Assembly (NCBI RefSeq): GCF_900141735.1
Contig: NZ_FQYO01000004.1
Coordinates: 1 to 64,000 of the forward strand
Source: Wenxinia saemankumensis
GTDB taxonomy: Bacteria > Pseudomonadota > Alphaproteobacteria > Rhodobacterales > Rhodobacteraceae
Reading direction: 5' to 3'
Length of the DNA: 64,000 bases
Below the pieces are notes generated by a model that was not told the DNA's origin, made no database searches, and saw nothing but the letters and a program-made list of their open reading frames with translations. Position numbers and translations under genes: made by a program. Shown one piece after another: positions 40,044 through 49,258 of this stretch; position 1 is the first letter of the stretch, and each line of letters starts with the position of its first letter.

Positions 40044-41555
40044 ATGGTGGCGCTGGCCTACACGGTGGCCTTCGAGGGGGTGGAGGCGCGACTGGTCGAG
40101 GTGCAATGCGCCGTGGCCCCCGGCATGCCCGCCTTCTCGATCGTCGGCCTGCCGGACAAGGCGGTGAGCGAAGCGCGCGAGCGGGTCCGCGCGGCGCTGA
40201 CCTCGATGTCGATCGCGCTTCCCTCGAAGAAGATCGTCATCAACCTCTCTCCCGCCGACCTGCCGAAGGAGGGCTCGCATTTCGACCTGCCGATCGCCCT
40301 CGCCCTGCTCGCGGCGCTCGACGTGCTGCCGCACGATGCCGTGGCCGCGACCGTCGCGCTGGGCGAGCTGTCGCTGACCGGCGCGCTGATGCCGGTGATC
40401 GGTGCCCTGCCCGCCGCCATGGCCGCCGCGGACGAGGATCGCACCCTGCTCTGCCCGCGCGCCTGCGGCGCCGAGGCGGCGTGGGTGGAATCGGCGGAGG
40501 TCATCGCCCCCGCCACGCTGGCCGAGGCGATCCAGCACTATACCGGCACCCGGATCCTCCCCCCCGCCACGGCCGGCGAGGTGACCGGCCCCGCCACCGC
40601 CCGCGACCTGCGCGACGTGAAGGGGCAGGAGCGGGCCAAGCGCGCGCTCGAGATCGCGGCCGCCGGGCGGCATCACCTCCTCTTCAGCGGGCCGCCCGGC
40701 TCGGGCAAGTCGATGCTCGCCGCGCGGATGCCGGGCCTGTTGCCGCCGCTCTCCCCGCGCGAGGCGCTCGAGACGTCGATGATCCATTCCCTCGCCGGGC
40801 TGCTGGACGAGGGCGGGATCAGCCGGGTGCGCCCCTTCCGCGAGCCGCACCACACGGCCTCGATGCCCGCCATCGTGGGCGGCGGACGCGGCGCGAAGCC
40901 CGGCGAGATCAGCCTCGCCCATAACGGCGTGCTTTTCCTCGACGAGCTGCCCGAATTTCCCCGCCCCGTGCTCGAGACGCTGCGCCAGCCGATCGAGACG
41001 GGCGAGGTCGTGGTCGCCCGGGCCAACGCCCATATCCGCTATCCCTGCCGGTTCCTCCTCGTCGCGGCGGCCAATCCCTGCAGGTGCGGCCACCTGACCG
41101 AGCCCGACCGCGCCTGCAGCCGCGCCCCCAATTGCGGCGAGGAGTACATGGGCCGGATCTCGGGCCCGCTGCTCGACCGGATCGACCTGCGCATCGAGGT
41201 GCCGCCCGTCGCCTATACCGATCTGGACCTGCCGCCCGCCGGCGAGGGATCGGCCGAGGTCGCGGCGCGGGTCGTTGCCGCCCGCGCGCGGCAGGCCGCG
41301 CGGTTCGGGGAGGGCGGGGTTCTGCGCACCAATGCCGATGCCGAGGGCACGACGCTGGAGAGCATCGCGGCCCCCGACGCCGAGGGGCGCGACCTGCTGT
41401 CCCGCGCCGCCGACCGCTTCGGCCTCACCGCGCGCGGCTACCACCGCATCCTGCGCGTGGCGCGCACCATCGCCGACCTCGCCGGCTCGGACGAGGTGCG
41501 CCGTCCCCACGTGGCAGAGGCGATCAGCTACCGGCTTCCGCCGACACAGAGCTGA
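40044..41555 (+). CDS. comM: ComM/YifB, AAA+ helicase for natural transformation
   Basis: 503 residues with an N-terminal Lon-like domain (TVAFEGVEARLVEVQ, SPADLPKEGSHFDLPIAL) and a magnesium-chelatase-type AAA+ domain: Walker A FSGPPGSGKS, Walker B GVLFLDELPEF, PNRCRCGH-like AANPCRCGHLT with zinc-type cysteines (CSRAPNCGEEY). ComM drives branch migration of incoming single-stranded DNA. CtrA-like boxes lie 26-59 bases upstream. Its 3' end overlaps the convergent esterase gene by 32 bases. Confidence 0.95.
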   Translation: MVALAYTVAFEGVEARLVEVQCAVAPGMPAFSIVGLPDKAVSEARERVRAALTSMSIALPSKKIVINLSPADLPKEGSHFDLPIALALLAALDVLPHDAVAATVALGELSLTGALMPVIGALPAAMAAADEDRTLLCPRACGAEAAWVESAEVIAPATLAEAIQHYTGTRILPPATAGEVTGPATARDLRDVKGQERAKRALEIAAAGRHHLLFSGPPGSGKSMLAARMPGLLPPLSPREALETSMIHSLAGLLDEGGISRVRPFREPHHTASMPAIVGGGRGAKPGEISLAHNGVLFLDELPEFPRPVLETLRQPIETGEVVVARANAHIRYPCRFLLVAAANPCRCGHLTEPDRACSRAPNCGEEYMGRISGPLLDRIDLRIEVPPVAYTDLDLPPAGEGSAEVAARVVAARARQAARFGEGGVLRTNADAEGTTLESIAAPDAEGRDLLSRAADRFGLTARGYHRILRVARTIADLAGSDEVRRPHVAEAISYRLPPTQS

Positions 41556-42435
41556 GGAAGGCGGCGAGGTCGTCCAGCGCCGTCCGCGCCTCGGGCAGGT
41601 AATCGCCGAAGATCGGCCAGACATGGGGCGCGTTCCTCCCCTCCAGCACGCGGGTGCGGACCCCGTCCTCCCGCAGCCGCGCGGCCATCTGCAGCGTGTC
41701 GTCGTGCAGCACCTCTGTCGTGCCGACCGACAGCCAGACCGGCCCCGCCCCGCGAAACCGCGCCAGCACCGGCGAGGCCCGGGCATCGGCGGGGTCGGCA
41801 TCGCCGAGGTAGAACTCGCGCACCTCGCGCAGCCGGCCGATCGGCAGCAGCGGATCGGCGTCCGCGTTGCGGCGGCGCGAGCCGGCCCGGTCGCGGAAAT
41901 CGGTGAAGGGCGAGAAGGCGAAGGTCGCGGCGGGCCCCGGGATCCGCAGGTGACAGAGCTGCGCCAGCAGACCGAGCGCAAGGTTGCCGCCCGCCGAATC
42001 ACCGCCGAGCACGATCCGTTCCGGCCCCAGATCGGCGTCGAGCGCATCCCAGACCGCGCGCAGATCGTCGAGCGCGGCCGGGAACCGGTGCTCGGGCGCG
42101 CGGCGGTAATCGGGCAGGATCACCGGCCGGCCGAGGCGCGTCGAGATCTGCGCGGCAAAGCCGGTATAGCTCTTCGCCGAGCCCAGCACGAAGGCCCCCC
42201 CATGGGCGTAGAGCAGGACAGGCGCCGCCGGGTCGTCCGCGACGCCCGGCCCGACGACCCGCCGGACCGGCACGCCCCCGAGGCGGCCCTTGCCGACATA
42301 GGTGCCGCGCGGCGCGGCGAAGAGCGACGTGACCGCCTCGAACTGGGCGCGGGCGCCGACGGGGTCGAGCCGGGCGAGCAGGGGCTTCTGCAGGTGGCGC
42401 AGCAGCCAGACCAGCAGGACGAGCCGCCAGCTCAT
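41524..42435 (-). CDS. Alpha/beta hydrolase, hormone-sensitive-lipase (family IV) esterase
   Basis: 303 residues. An N-terminal hydrophobic stretch ([15 protein letters not shown]) may associate it with the membrane. The oxyanion motif [10 protein letters not shown] and nucleophile GDSAGGN define the HSL family; the acid and histidine are probably in the VLHDD and APHVWP segments. It should hydrolyse short acyl esters; the substrate is unknown. The ATG overlaps the gshB stop (ATGA), so it is co-translated with glutathione synthetase. Confidence 0.9.
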   Translation of the reverse strand: MSWRLVLLVWLLRHLQKPLLARLDPVGARAQFEAVTSLFAAPRGTYVGKGRLGGVPVRRVVGPGVADDPAAPVLLYAHGGAFVLGSAKSYTGFAAQISTRLGRPVILPDYRRAPEHRFPAALDDLRAVWDALDADLGPERIVLGGDSAGGNLALGLLAQLCHLRIPGPAATFAFSPFTDFRDRAGSRRRNADADPLLPIGRLREVREFYLGDADPADARASPVLARFRGAGPVWLSVGTTEVLHDDTLQMAARLREDGVRTRVLEGRNAPHVWPIFGDYLPEARTALDDLAAFLSSVSAEAGS

Positions 42436-43376
42436 CCCCCGCGCCGCGCCTCGATCGCCTCCCAGATGCGGGCCGCGACGTTGACGCCGTCGAAGCGCTC
42501 CAGCTCCTGGATGCCGGTCGGCGAGGTGAGGTTGATCTCGGTCAGCCAGTCGCCGATCACGTCGATCCCGACGAGGATCTGGCCCTTCTCCTTCAGCAGG
42601 GGGCCGATCGCGGCGCAGATCTCGCGATCGCGGTCGGTCAGCGCCACCTTCTCGGCGCGGCCGCCGACATGCATGTTCGACCGGGTCTCGCCCTTCTGGG
42701 GCACGCGGTTGATCGCGCCCACCGGCTCTCCATCGACGAGGATGACCCGCTTGTCGCCCTTCGACACCGCGGGCAGGTATTTCTGCACGATCAGCGGCTC
42801 GCGGCTGATCTGGCTGAACATCTCGTGCAGGCTGGCGAGGTTGCCGTCCTCGGCATGCAGCTTGAACACCCCCGCCCCGCCATTGCCGTAGAGCGGCTTG
42901 AGGATGATGTCCCCGTGCCGGTCGCGGAAGGCGCGCAGCGTGGCGAGGTCGCGGGCGATGGCCGTGGGCGGGGTGAGCTGCGGGAAGTCGAGGACGAGCA
43001 GCTTCTCGGGGTAGTTCCGCACCCAGAACGGGTCGTTCACGACGAGCGTGCCGGGATGGATCCGGTCCAGCAGGTGCGTCGTGGTGATGTAGGACATGTC
43101 GAAGGGCGGATCCTGGCGCAGCCAGACCACGTCGAACTCCGACAGGTCCCGCTCGACCTCGTCGCCCAGCGTGAAATGGGCCCCCTTCTCCCGCCGGACG
43201 GCGAGCGGCCAGCCCCGGGCGGTCACCCGCCCTTCCTGGAAGGCGAGCCGGTCCGGCGTGTAGTAGAACAGGGCATGCCCCCTCGCCTGCGCCTCCTCCG
43301 CGATGCGGAAGGTGGTATCGGCGTCGATGTCGATGGGCGCGATCGGGTCCATCTGGATGGCGACGGTCAGGGCCAT
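42432..43376 (-). CDS. gshB: Glutathione synthetase
   Basis: 314 residues. It joins gamma-glutamylcysteine and glycine with ATP. It has an ATP-grasp fold with [32 protein letters not shown], the glycine-rich loop [12 protein letters not shown], and the metal-binding end [21 protein letters not shown]. The length matches the family. It overlaps the downstream esterase gene. The upstream neighbour YraN is 120 bases away in the same direction. Confidence 0.96.
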   Translation of the reverse strand: MALTVAIQMDPIAPIDIDADTTFRIAEEAQARGHALFYYTPDRLAFQEGRVTARGWPLAVRREKGAHFTLGDEVERDLSEFDVVWLRQDPPFDMSYITTTHLLDRIHPGTLVVNDPFWVRNYPEKLLVLDFPQLTPPTAIARDLATLRAFRDRHGDIILKPLYGNGGAGVFKLHAEDGNLASLHEMFSQISREPLIVQKYLPAVSKGDKRVILVDGEPVGAINRVPQKGETRSNMHVGGRAEKVALTDRDREICAAIGPLLKEKGQILVGIDVIGDWLTEINLTSPTGIQELERFDGVNVAARIWEAIEARRGG

Positions 43377-43495
43377 GTCGGGCCTCCGGAAGTGGCGTTC
43401 CGGCGTGACCTAGGCCCGCCGGGCGGCGGCGGCAACAGGCCCCGCGCATCGGCCGCGCGGCCGCCCGGGGGCGGCACGCATGGCCAGGCGGACCT

Positions 43496-44011
43496 TCAGG
43501 GATGGGCGAGGATGTTCTCGTGGATGGTCACGCGCCCGTAGCCATCGACGCAGGCGGCGTCGAACCGGGTCTCGCTGAGCGAACCGTCCGGGAGCGTGCC
43601 GAGATATTCCGAGGCGGCGGCATGGATGCGGGCGATCTGTGCCGGCCGGATCCGCGACAGGGCGGTGTCCGCGTCCCGCGCGGCCTTCACCTCGACGAAG
43701 ATGCTGGTCCCGCCGCGCCGAAGGATCAGGTCGATCTCGCCGCCCCGGCCCCGCCACCGGGTCGCGGCCACGCTGTAGCCGCGTCGCGCGTAGCTGTCCT
43801 GCACCTGCTGCTCCGCCGACGCGCCGCGCCGGTGGGACATGGCCCCGCGCAACCTGCGGTGATCCCCGGGCGGCGCGCCCGCCCGCCGCGTTTCGGGCCG
43901 TTCGGCGAAAGGGATCGGCGGCGACCCGGCGTGACCGTCCGCATCGCCGCCCCGCGGCGTTCCGTCATCGCCGGGGAATCGGTCGGCCCAATCGAAGAGA
44001 TCGAACGGCAT
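43496..44011 (-). CDS. UPF0102 (YraN) family nuclease-like protein with N-terminal extension
   Basis: 171 residues from the ATG at 44011. The conserved core (residues 58-171) is a restriction-endonuclease-like fold with GGEIDLILRRGGTSIFVEVK, which holds the E-D-ExK active-site pattern. The first 57 residues (MPFDLFDWADRFPG, then a Gly/Pro/Arg-rich stretch) are not part of the family. A second ATG at 43840 would give the standard 114-residue protein but has a weak ribosome site, whereas the upstream ATG has a perfect AAAGGAGG at good spacing. I therefore keep the long form with caution. Confidence 0.8.
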   Translation of the reverse strand: MPFDLFDWADRFPGDDGTPRGGDADGHAGSPPIPFAERPETRRAGAPPGDHRRLRGAMSHRRGASAEQQVQDSYARRGYSVAATRWRGRGGEIDLILRRGGTSIFVEVKAARDADTALSRIRPAQIARIHAAASEYLGTLPDGSLSETRFDAACVDGYGRVTIHENILAHP

Positions 44012-44058
44012 GGCGGTCCTCCTTTCGAGCAGGATCGGCCAGAAGCCTGAAGATTCCC

Positions 44059-44916
44059 CTAATCGTCCTTCCCCATCTCCAGCGCCCGCTGGTAGACCTC
44101 GCGCCGCGGCAGGCCGAGCGCGCCCGCCACGGCGGTGGCCGCATCCTTCATCCGCATCGTCCTCAGCGCCTCGCGCAGGGCGGCGTCGACATCGCCCGTC
44201 TCCGGCCCCTCGCCCGGCCCCTGCCCGACCAGCACGACGATCTCGCCTTTCGGCTCTGCCGCGGCCACCCGCTCCGCCAGCTCGGCGAGATCGCCGCGCA
44301 GCACCTCCTCGAACCGCTTCGTCAGTTCGCGCGCGACGGCGGCCGGGCGCGGGCCGAGGATCGCGGCGAGATCGGCGAGCGTCGCGGCGAGGCGCCGGGG
44401 GCTTTCGTAGAGGACGAGCGTGCCCGGCGCCTCGCGCAGCCCGGCGATGGCGGTGCGGCGCTGGGTCTCTCCCGGCGGCAGGAAGCCGGCGAAGGTGAAG
44501 CGGTCGGTGGGCAGCCCGGCCACGGCCAGCGCCGCCAGGAGGGCCGAGGCACCGGGCACGGCCGTCACCGCGTGTCCCGCCGCGATCGCCTCGCGGCCCA
44601 GCGCAAAGCCGGGATCGGCCAGCAGCGGCGTGCCCGCCTCCGAGACCAGCGCGACCGACCGGCCCTCGGCAAGGTGCCGCAGCAGCCGCGCCCGGTCTCC
44701 CGCGCCGGAATGGTCGTGATAGGACAGCAGCGGCCGCCCCCCCAGGGCGACGCCGTGGATCTCCATCAGGCGGCGGGCGGAGCGGGTATCCTCGGCCGCG
44801 ATCACGTCGGCCGAGGCCAGCGTGTCCAGCGCGCGCAGCGTGATGTCGCGGGCATTGCCGATCGGCACGGCGACGACGTGCAGGCCGGCGGAAAGGGGCT
44901 CGCGTCGGATTTCCAA
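44059..44916 (-). CDS. rsmI: RsmI, 16S rRNA 2'-O-methyltransferase (C1402)
   Basis: 285 residues. It methylates the ribose of C1402 in the decoding centre. Seen: LHVVAVPIGNARDITLRALDTL, AAEDTRSARRLM, SYHDH, LVSEAGTPLLADPG and LVLYESPRRL, the conserved blocks of the family. No ATG is placed properly; TTG at 44916 (TTG-GAA-ATC) starts a family-length protein, so it is my choice. It is divergent from the LpoA-like gene (96-base gap), a conserved arrangement. Confidence 0.92.
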   Translation of the reverse strand: MEIRREPLSAGLHVVAVPIGNARDITLRALDTLASADVIAAEDTRSARRLMEIHGVALGGRPLLSYHDHSGAGDRARLLRHLAEGRSVALVSEAGTPLLADPGFALGREAIAAGHAVTAVPGASALLAALAVAGLPTDRFTFAGFLPPGETQRRTAIAGLREAPGTLVLYESPRRLAATLADLAAILGPRPAAVARELTKRFEEVLRGDLAELAERVAAAEPKGEIVVLVGQGPGEGPETGDVDAALREALRTMRMKDAATAVAGALGLPRREVYQRALEMGKDD

Positions 44917-45012
44917 GTCTGGCCCCCTAGACCGTTCACGGTCACCCCCTATGATCGAGGGCAACCGGCCCCGTCGAGCGGCCCGACCCCTTTTCCCGGA
45001 GAGTGCCCTCCC

Positions 45013-46188
45013 ATGATCCCCCGTTCCCTGTCCCGCCGCAAGGCGGCCGGACGCCTCCTCGCCGTCCTGTCGGCCGCCGTGCTCACCGCCTGCGCCCCGA
45101 TGTCCATGCCCGGCGGGGGCGGTGGCCCCGCCCTGACCCCGGGCGAGCCGGTGCAGGTCGCGCTGCTGGTCCCCGGCGGGTCCGGCGTCGCCTCGGACGC
45201 GTTCCTGGCCGAGAACCTCGAGAACGCGGCCCGGATGGCGGTGCGCGACCTGGGGGATGTCGAGATCGACCTGCGGGTCTATGATACCGGCGCCAACCCG
45301 ACCCAGGCGGCGAACGCGGCGGCCAATGCCGCGAACGAAGGCGCGCAGGTCGTGCTCGGCCCGCTCTATGCCGAGAGTGCCAACGCCGCCGGCGTCGCGC
45401 TGTCCGGCACGGGGATCAACGTCCTCGCCTTCTCGAACAATCCCACGATCGCGGGCGGCAACGTCTTCGTCCTCGGCCCGACCTTCCGCAACACGGCCAA
45501 CCGCCTCGTCTCCTGGGGCATGGGGCAGGGCCTGACGCGCTACTACGTCGCCCATGCGGACGACCTGCAGGGCCAGCTCGGCCTGGCCGAGATCCAGGCC
45601 GCCGTGCAGCGCGCCGGCGGGACCGTCGTGGGCGCGCGCGGCTACGCGCTGTCGCAGCAGGACGTGCAGGCCGCGGCCGGGCCGATCGCGTCCGAGGCGC
45701 AGGCGGCCGGCGCGCAGGTGCTGTTCCTGACCGCGGGCGTGAACGCCGACCTGCCGATCCTCGCCACCGCCCTGCCCGAGGCCGGGCTGACCCCCGACGC
45801 CGTGCGCTACATGGGCCTGACCCGCTGGGACGTGGCGCCGCAGGCGCTGTCGCTGCCCGGCCTGCAGGGCGGGGTCTTCGCGATCCCCAACACCGCCACA
45901 CAGGCGGCCTTCGACCAGCGCTACCGGTCGACCTACGGAGAGGAGCCGCATCCGCTGGCCGGGCTCGCCTATGACGGCATCGCCGCGATCGGCGCGCTGG
46001 CGCAGCGCGGCCAGGGTCTCGGCGCCCAGGACCTGACCACCGGCCAGGGGTTCCAGGGCACGCAGGGCATCTTCCGCCTGCTGAGCGACGGCACCAACCA
46101 GCGCGGCGTCGCCGTCGCCACGATCCGGAACGGCCAGGTCACGGTCATCGACCCGGCGCCGGGCTCCTTCTCCGGGACGGGCTTCTGA
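45013..46188 (+). CDS. Penicillin-binding-protein activator, LpoA-like lipoprotein
   Basis: 391 residues. The signal peptide ends in a lipobox (LTAC, about residue 27), followed by a Gly/Pro linker and a periplasmic-binding-protein type I domain (VQVALLVPGGSGVASDAFLAENLENAARMA, VVLGPLYAESANAAG). It corresponds to the C-terminal half of LpoA, the outer-membrane activator of PBP1a, and is usual next to rsmI and yraN in alphaproteobacteria. The start has a GGAGAG ribosome site. glnD follows after four bases. Confidence 0.88.
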   Translation: MIPRSLSRRKAAGRLLAVLSAAVLTACAPMSMPGGGGGPALTPGEPVQVALLVPGGSGVASDAFLAENLENAARMAVRDLGDVEIDLRVYDTGANPTQAANAAANAANEGAQVVLGPLYAESANAAGVALSGTGINVLAFSNNPTIAGGNVFVLGPTFRNTANRLVSWGMGQGLTRYYVAHADDLQGQLGLAEIQAAVQRAGGTVVGARGYALSQQDVQAAAGPIASEAQAAGAQVLFLTAGVNADLPILATALPEAGLTPDAVRYMGLTRWDVAPQALSLPGLQGGVFAIPNTATQAAFDQRYRSTYGEEPHPLAGLAYDGIAAIGALAQRGQGLGAQDLTTGQGFQGTQGIFRLLSDGTNQRGVAVATIRNGQVTVIDPAPGSFSGTGF

Positions 46189-46192
46189 CGCC

Positions 46193-49006
46193 TTGACCGA
46201 AACCGCGACCGAAGCGAGGCGCGGCCGAGAGGCCGCGCTTCGTCCCGATTTCTCTCCGGACGACCTGATCCTCCCGGCCGGCGACATCGTCGTGCAGGAC
46301 GATCTGCGGGCCGAACTCGACGCGGCCATCGCCGCCTGTCCCGCGGGCGACGCGCTGGCGGTCCGCAAGGCGGCCGTCCGCGTCCTCGGCGCCGCGCGGA
46401 CGAAGGGAACCGCCGCGATCGAGGCCGCCTTCCTCGCCGCGCCCTTCGAGGCCAGGCCGACGATCCGCGCCTATGCCTGGCTGACCGACTGCATCGTGGC
46501 GGAGGTGCTGCGGATCGCGACCGAGGTGCTGCACCCGCTGTCCAATCCCACCGCCGCCGAGCGGCTCGCCCTGATCGCGGTGGGGGGCTACGGACGGGGC
46601 GAGATGGCGCCCCATTCCGACGTCGACCTGCTGTTCCTGACGCCCTACAAGATCACCCCCTGGGCCGAGAGCGTCATCGAATCGATGCTCTACGTGCTGT
46701 GGGACCTTCACTACAAGGTCGGGCATGCCAGCCGCACGGTGAAGGAATGCGTCCGCCTCGCGCGCGACGACTTCACCATCCGCACCAGCCTCGTCGAGTT
46801 CCGCTACCTCACCGGCTATGCCCCGCTGGCCCGGCAGTTGCGGCAGCGGCTCTGGCTCGATCTGTTTCGCTCCACCGCGCCCGAATTCATCGAGGCCAAG
46901 CTGAAGGAGCGCAGCGAGCGGCACCGCAAGCAGGGCGGCCAGCGCTACGTCGTCGAGCCCAACGTGAAGGAGGGCAAGGGCGGATTGCGCGACCTGCAAT
47001 CGCTCTACTGGATCGGGAAATACGTCTACAACGTCGAGACCGCGTCCGAGCTGGTCGGCGAGGGCATCTTCACCGAGGACGAGTACCAGACCTTCCGCGC
47101 GGCGGAAGAGTTCCTCTGGGCCGTGCGCTGCCACATGCACCTGCTCTCGGGCCGGGCGATGGACCAGCTGACCTTCGACCTGCAGGTCGAGGTGGCCGAG
47201 CGGATGGGGTACCGCGATTACGGCGGCCGGCGGGCGGTCGAGCATTTCATGCAGGACTATTTCCGCCACGCCACCCGCGTCGGCGAGCTGACGCGCATCT
47301 TCCTGACCGCGCAGGAGACGACCCATCTCAAGCAGGAGCCGCTGCTGACACGGCTGCTGCCCCGCCGCCGCCGCGCCAAGCCGCCCTACGCGATCAAGCA
47401 GAACCGCCTGACCGTCGCGGACGAGGCGGCCTTCCTCGGCGATCACGTCAACATGCTGCGCATCTTCGAGGAGGCGCTGCGCACCGGCACGCTGCTGCAT
47501 CCCGACGCGATGCGGCTGATCGCCTCCAACCTCGACGTGATCGACAGGGCGATGCGGCACGACCGCGAGGCGAACCGCATCTTCCTCGACCTGATGCTGC
47601 GGCACGGCAACCCGGAACGGGCGCTGCGGCGGATGAACGAGCTCGGCGTGCTCGCCGCCTTCATGCCGGAATTCGCCCCCATCGTCGCGATGGTGCAATA
47701 CAACATGTACCACAGCTACACGGTGGACGAACACACCATCCAGTGCGTCTCGACCCTCGCCCAGATCGAGCGGGGCGAACTGGCCGAGGAGCTGCCCGTC
47801 GCGAGCCGCATCCTGTCCGAGGGGGTGAACCGGCGCGTCCTCTACGTCGCCATGCTGCTGCACGACATCGGCAAGGGCCGGGACGAGGACCATTCGATCC
47901 TCGGCGCCCGCATCGCCCGGACCGTCTGCCCGAGGCTGGGCCTGTCGCGCAAGGAGACGGACACGGTCGACTGGCTGGTCCGCTATCACCTGCTGATGTC
48001 CGACATGGCGCAGAAGCGCGACATCTCGGACCCCCGCACGGTGCGCGACTTCGCCAAGGCGGTGAAGTCGCAGGAGCGGCTGGACCTGCTCACGGTGCTC
48101 ACCGTCTGCGACATCCGCGGGGTCGGGCCGAATGTCTGGAACAACTGGAAGGCGATGCTCTTCCGCGGGCTCTACACGGCCACGCGGCAGGCCCTCGCCA
48201 CGGGGCTGGAGGATCTGAACCGCGAGGCGCGCGAGACCGAGGCCAAGAAGCGCCTGCGCGAGGCGCTGCCCGACTGGGAGGGAAAGGCCCTGCGCGCCGA
48301 GACCGCGCGCCATTACGGACCCTACTGGCAGGGCCTGTCGACCGAGACGCACGCCCTCTTCGCCCGGCTGCTGCGGGAGCTGCGCGACGACGAGGTGAGG
48401 ATCGACCTCGAGCTCGACCCCGACCGCGACGCAACCCGCGCCGCCTTCGCCATGGTCGACCATCCCGGTCTCTTCAGTCGGATGAGCGGCGCGCTGGCGC
48501 TGGTCGGGGCGAACGTGGTGGATGCGCGGACCTACACGTCCAAGGACGGCTACGCGACGGCGGTGTTCTGGATCCAGGATGCCGACGGCCATCCCTACGA
48601 GGAGGTGCGCCTGCCGCGCCTGCGGCAGATGATCACCCGCACGCTGCGGGGCGAGGTGGTGACCCGCGAGGCGCTGGTCGAGCGCGACCGGGTCAAGAAG
48701 CGCGAGCGCGCCTTCTCGGTCCCGACCTCCATCACCTTCGACAACGACGGATCCGAGATCTACACGATCATCGAGGTCGATACCCGCGACCGCCCCGGCC
48801 TCCTGCACGACCTGACCCGCGCCCTGGCCGAGAACAACGTCTACATCGCCAGCGCGGTCATCGCGACCTATGGCGAACAGGTGGTCGATTCCTTCTACGT
48901 CAAGGACATGTTCGGGCTGAAGTTCCATTCCGAGACGCGGCGCAAGGCGCTGGAGCGCAAGCTGCGCGAGGCGATCTTCGCCGGGGCGGAACGCGCGCGG
49001 ACCTGA
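46193..49006 (+). CDS. glnD: GlnD, bifunctional PII uridylyl-transferase/removing enzyme
   Basis: 937 residues. It senses glutamine and adds or removes UMP on PII proteins to control nitrogen assimilation. Domains: nucleotidyltransferase with GGYGRGEMAPHSDVDLLFL, HD domain with AMLLHDIGKGRDEDHS, and two C-terminal ACT domains (VDHPGLFSRMSGALALVGAN; DTRDRPGLLHDLTRALAENN). The start is TTG at 46193, four bases after the stop of the LpoA-like gene; no ATG is available nearby. Length and domain order are normal. Confidence 0.96.
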   Translation: MTETATEARRGREAALRPDFSPDDLILPAGDIVVQDDLRAELDAAIAACPAGDALAVRKAAVRVLGAARTKGTAAIEAAFLAAPFEARPTIRAYAWLTDCIVAEVLRIATEVLHPLSNPTAAERLALIAVGGYGRGEMAPHSDVDLLFLTPYKITPWAESVIESMLYVLWDLHYKVGHASRTVKECVRLARDDFTIRTSLVEFRYLTGYAPLARQLRQRLWLDLFRSTAPEFIEAKLKERSERHRKQGGQRYVVEPNVKEGKGGLRDLQSLYWIGKYVYNVETASELVGEGIFTEDEYQTFRAAEEFLWAVRCHMHLLSGRAMDQLTFDLQVEVAERMGYRDYGGRRAVEHFMQDYFRHATRVGELTRIFLTAQETTHLKQEPLLTRLLPRRRRAKPPYAIKQNRLTVADEAAFLGDHVNMLRIFEEALRTGTLLHPDAMRLIASNLDVIDRAMRHDREANRIFLDLMLRHGNPERALRRMNELGVLAAFMPEFAPIVAMVQYNMYHSYTVDEHTIQCVSTLAQIERGELAEELPVASRILSEGVNRRVLYVAMLLHDIGKGRDEDHSILGARIARTVCPRLGLSRKETDTVDWLVRYHLLMSDMAQKRDISDPRTVRDFAKAVKSQERLDLLTVLTVCDIRGVGPNVWNNWKAMLFRGLYTATRQALATGLEDLNREARETEAKKRLREALPDWEGKALRAETARHYGPYWQGLSTETHALFARLLRELRDDEVRIDLELDPDRDATRAAFAMVDHPGLFSRMSGALALVGANVVDARTYTSKDGYATAVFWIQDADGHPYEEVRLPRLRQMITRTLRGEVVTREALVERDRVKKRERAFSVPTSITFDNDGSEIYTIIEVDTRDRPGLLHDLTRALAENNVYIASAVIATYGEQVVDSFYVKDMFGLKFHSETRRKALERKLREAIFAGAERART

Positions 49007-49258
49007 GCGCCCGCCAAGGCGCGCAACCGGACCGGGCGTTCCGGCCCCCGCCAGGGACGCCCCCCCACTCCGGAACGAAAGCTCGGCCCCCCATCTTGCT
49101 CCGAAGACCGCACGGGGGTCCGGCGGAGTGAAGCCCCCGGCGTTCGGGGCGGGGCGCGCCCGGGCGGGCGTCCATTCCCGGGAGGCCATTCCGGCAAGGG
49201 ATGCGCGGGATCACGAAAAGTCGATTGACCGCCGGCCCCGGCAGCGCACAGATCACGC
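49007..49258. repeat. Gap between glnD and the MFS gene with a decayed repeat copy
   Basis: At 49090 the sequence reads CCCATCTTGCTCCGAAGAC, a degenerate form of the dispersed repeat core, followed by a CGGGGG...CCCCCG hairpin (49113-49139). No gene is seen. An A/T-richer stretch (49210-49230, TCACGAAAAGTCGATTGACC) may contain the MFS promoter, with TTGACC as a -35 candidate. Confidence 0.55.

Noticed and set aside
44059-46368. 769-residue minus-strand frame containing rsmI
   Set aside because: Only the last 285 residues match RsmI; the rest is antisense to the LpoA-like gene.
46145-49189. 1014-residue minus-strand frame opposite glnD
   Set aside because: It is a shadow of glnD, with no domain and a His/Arg/Leu-rich composition.
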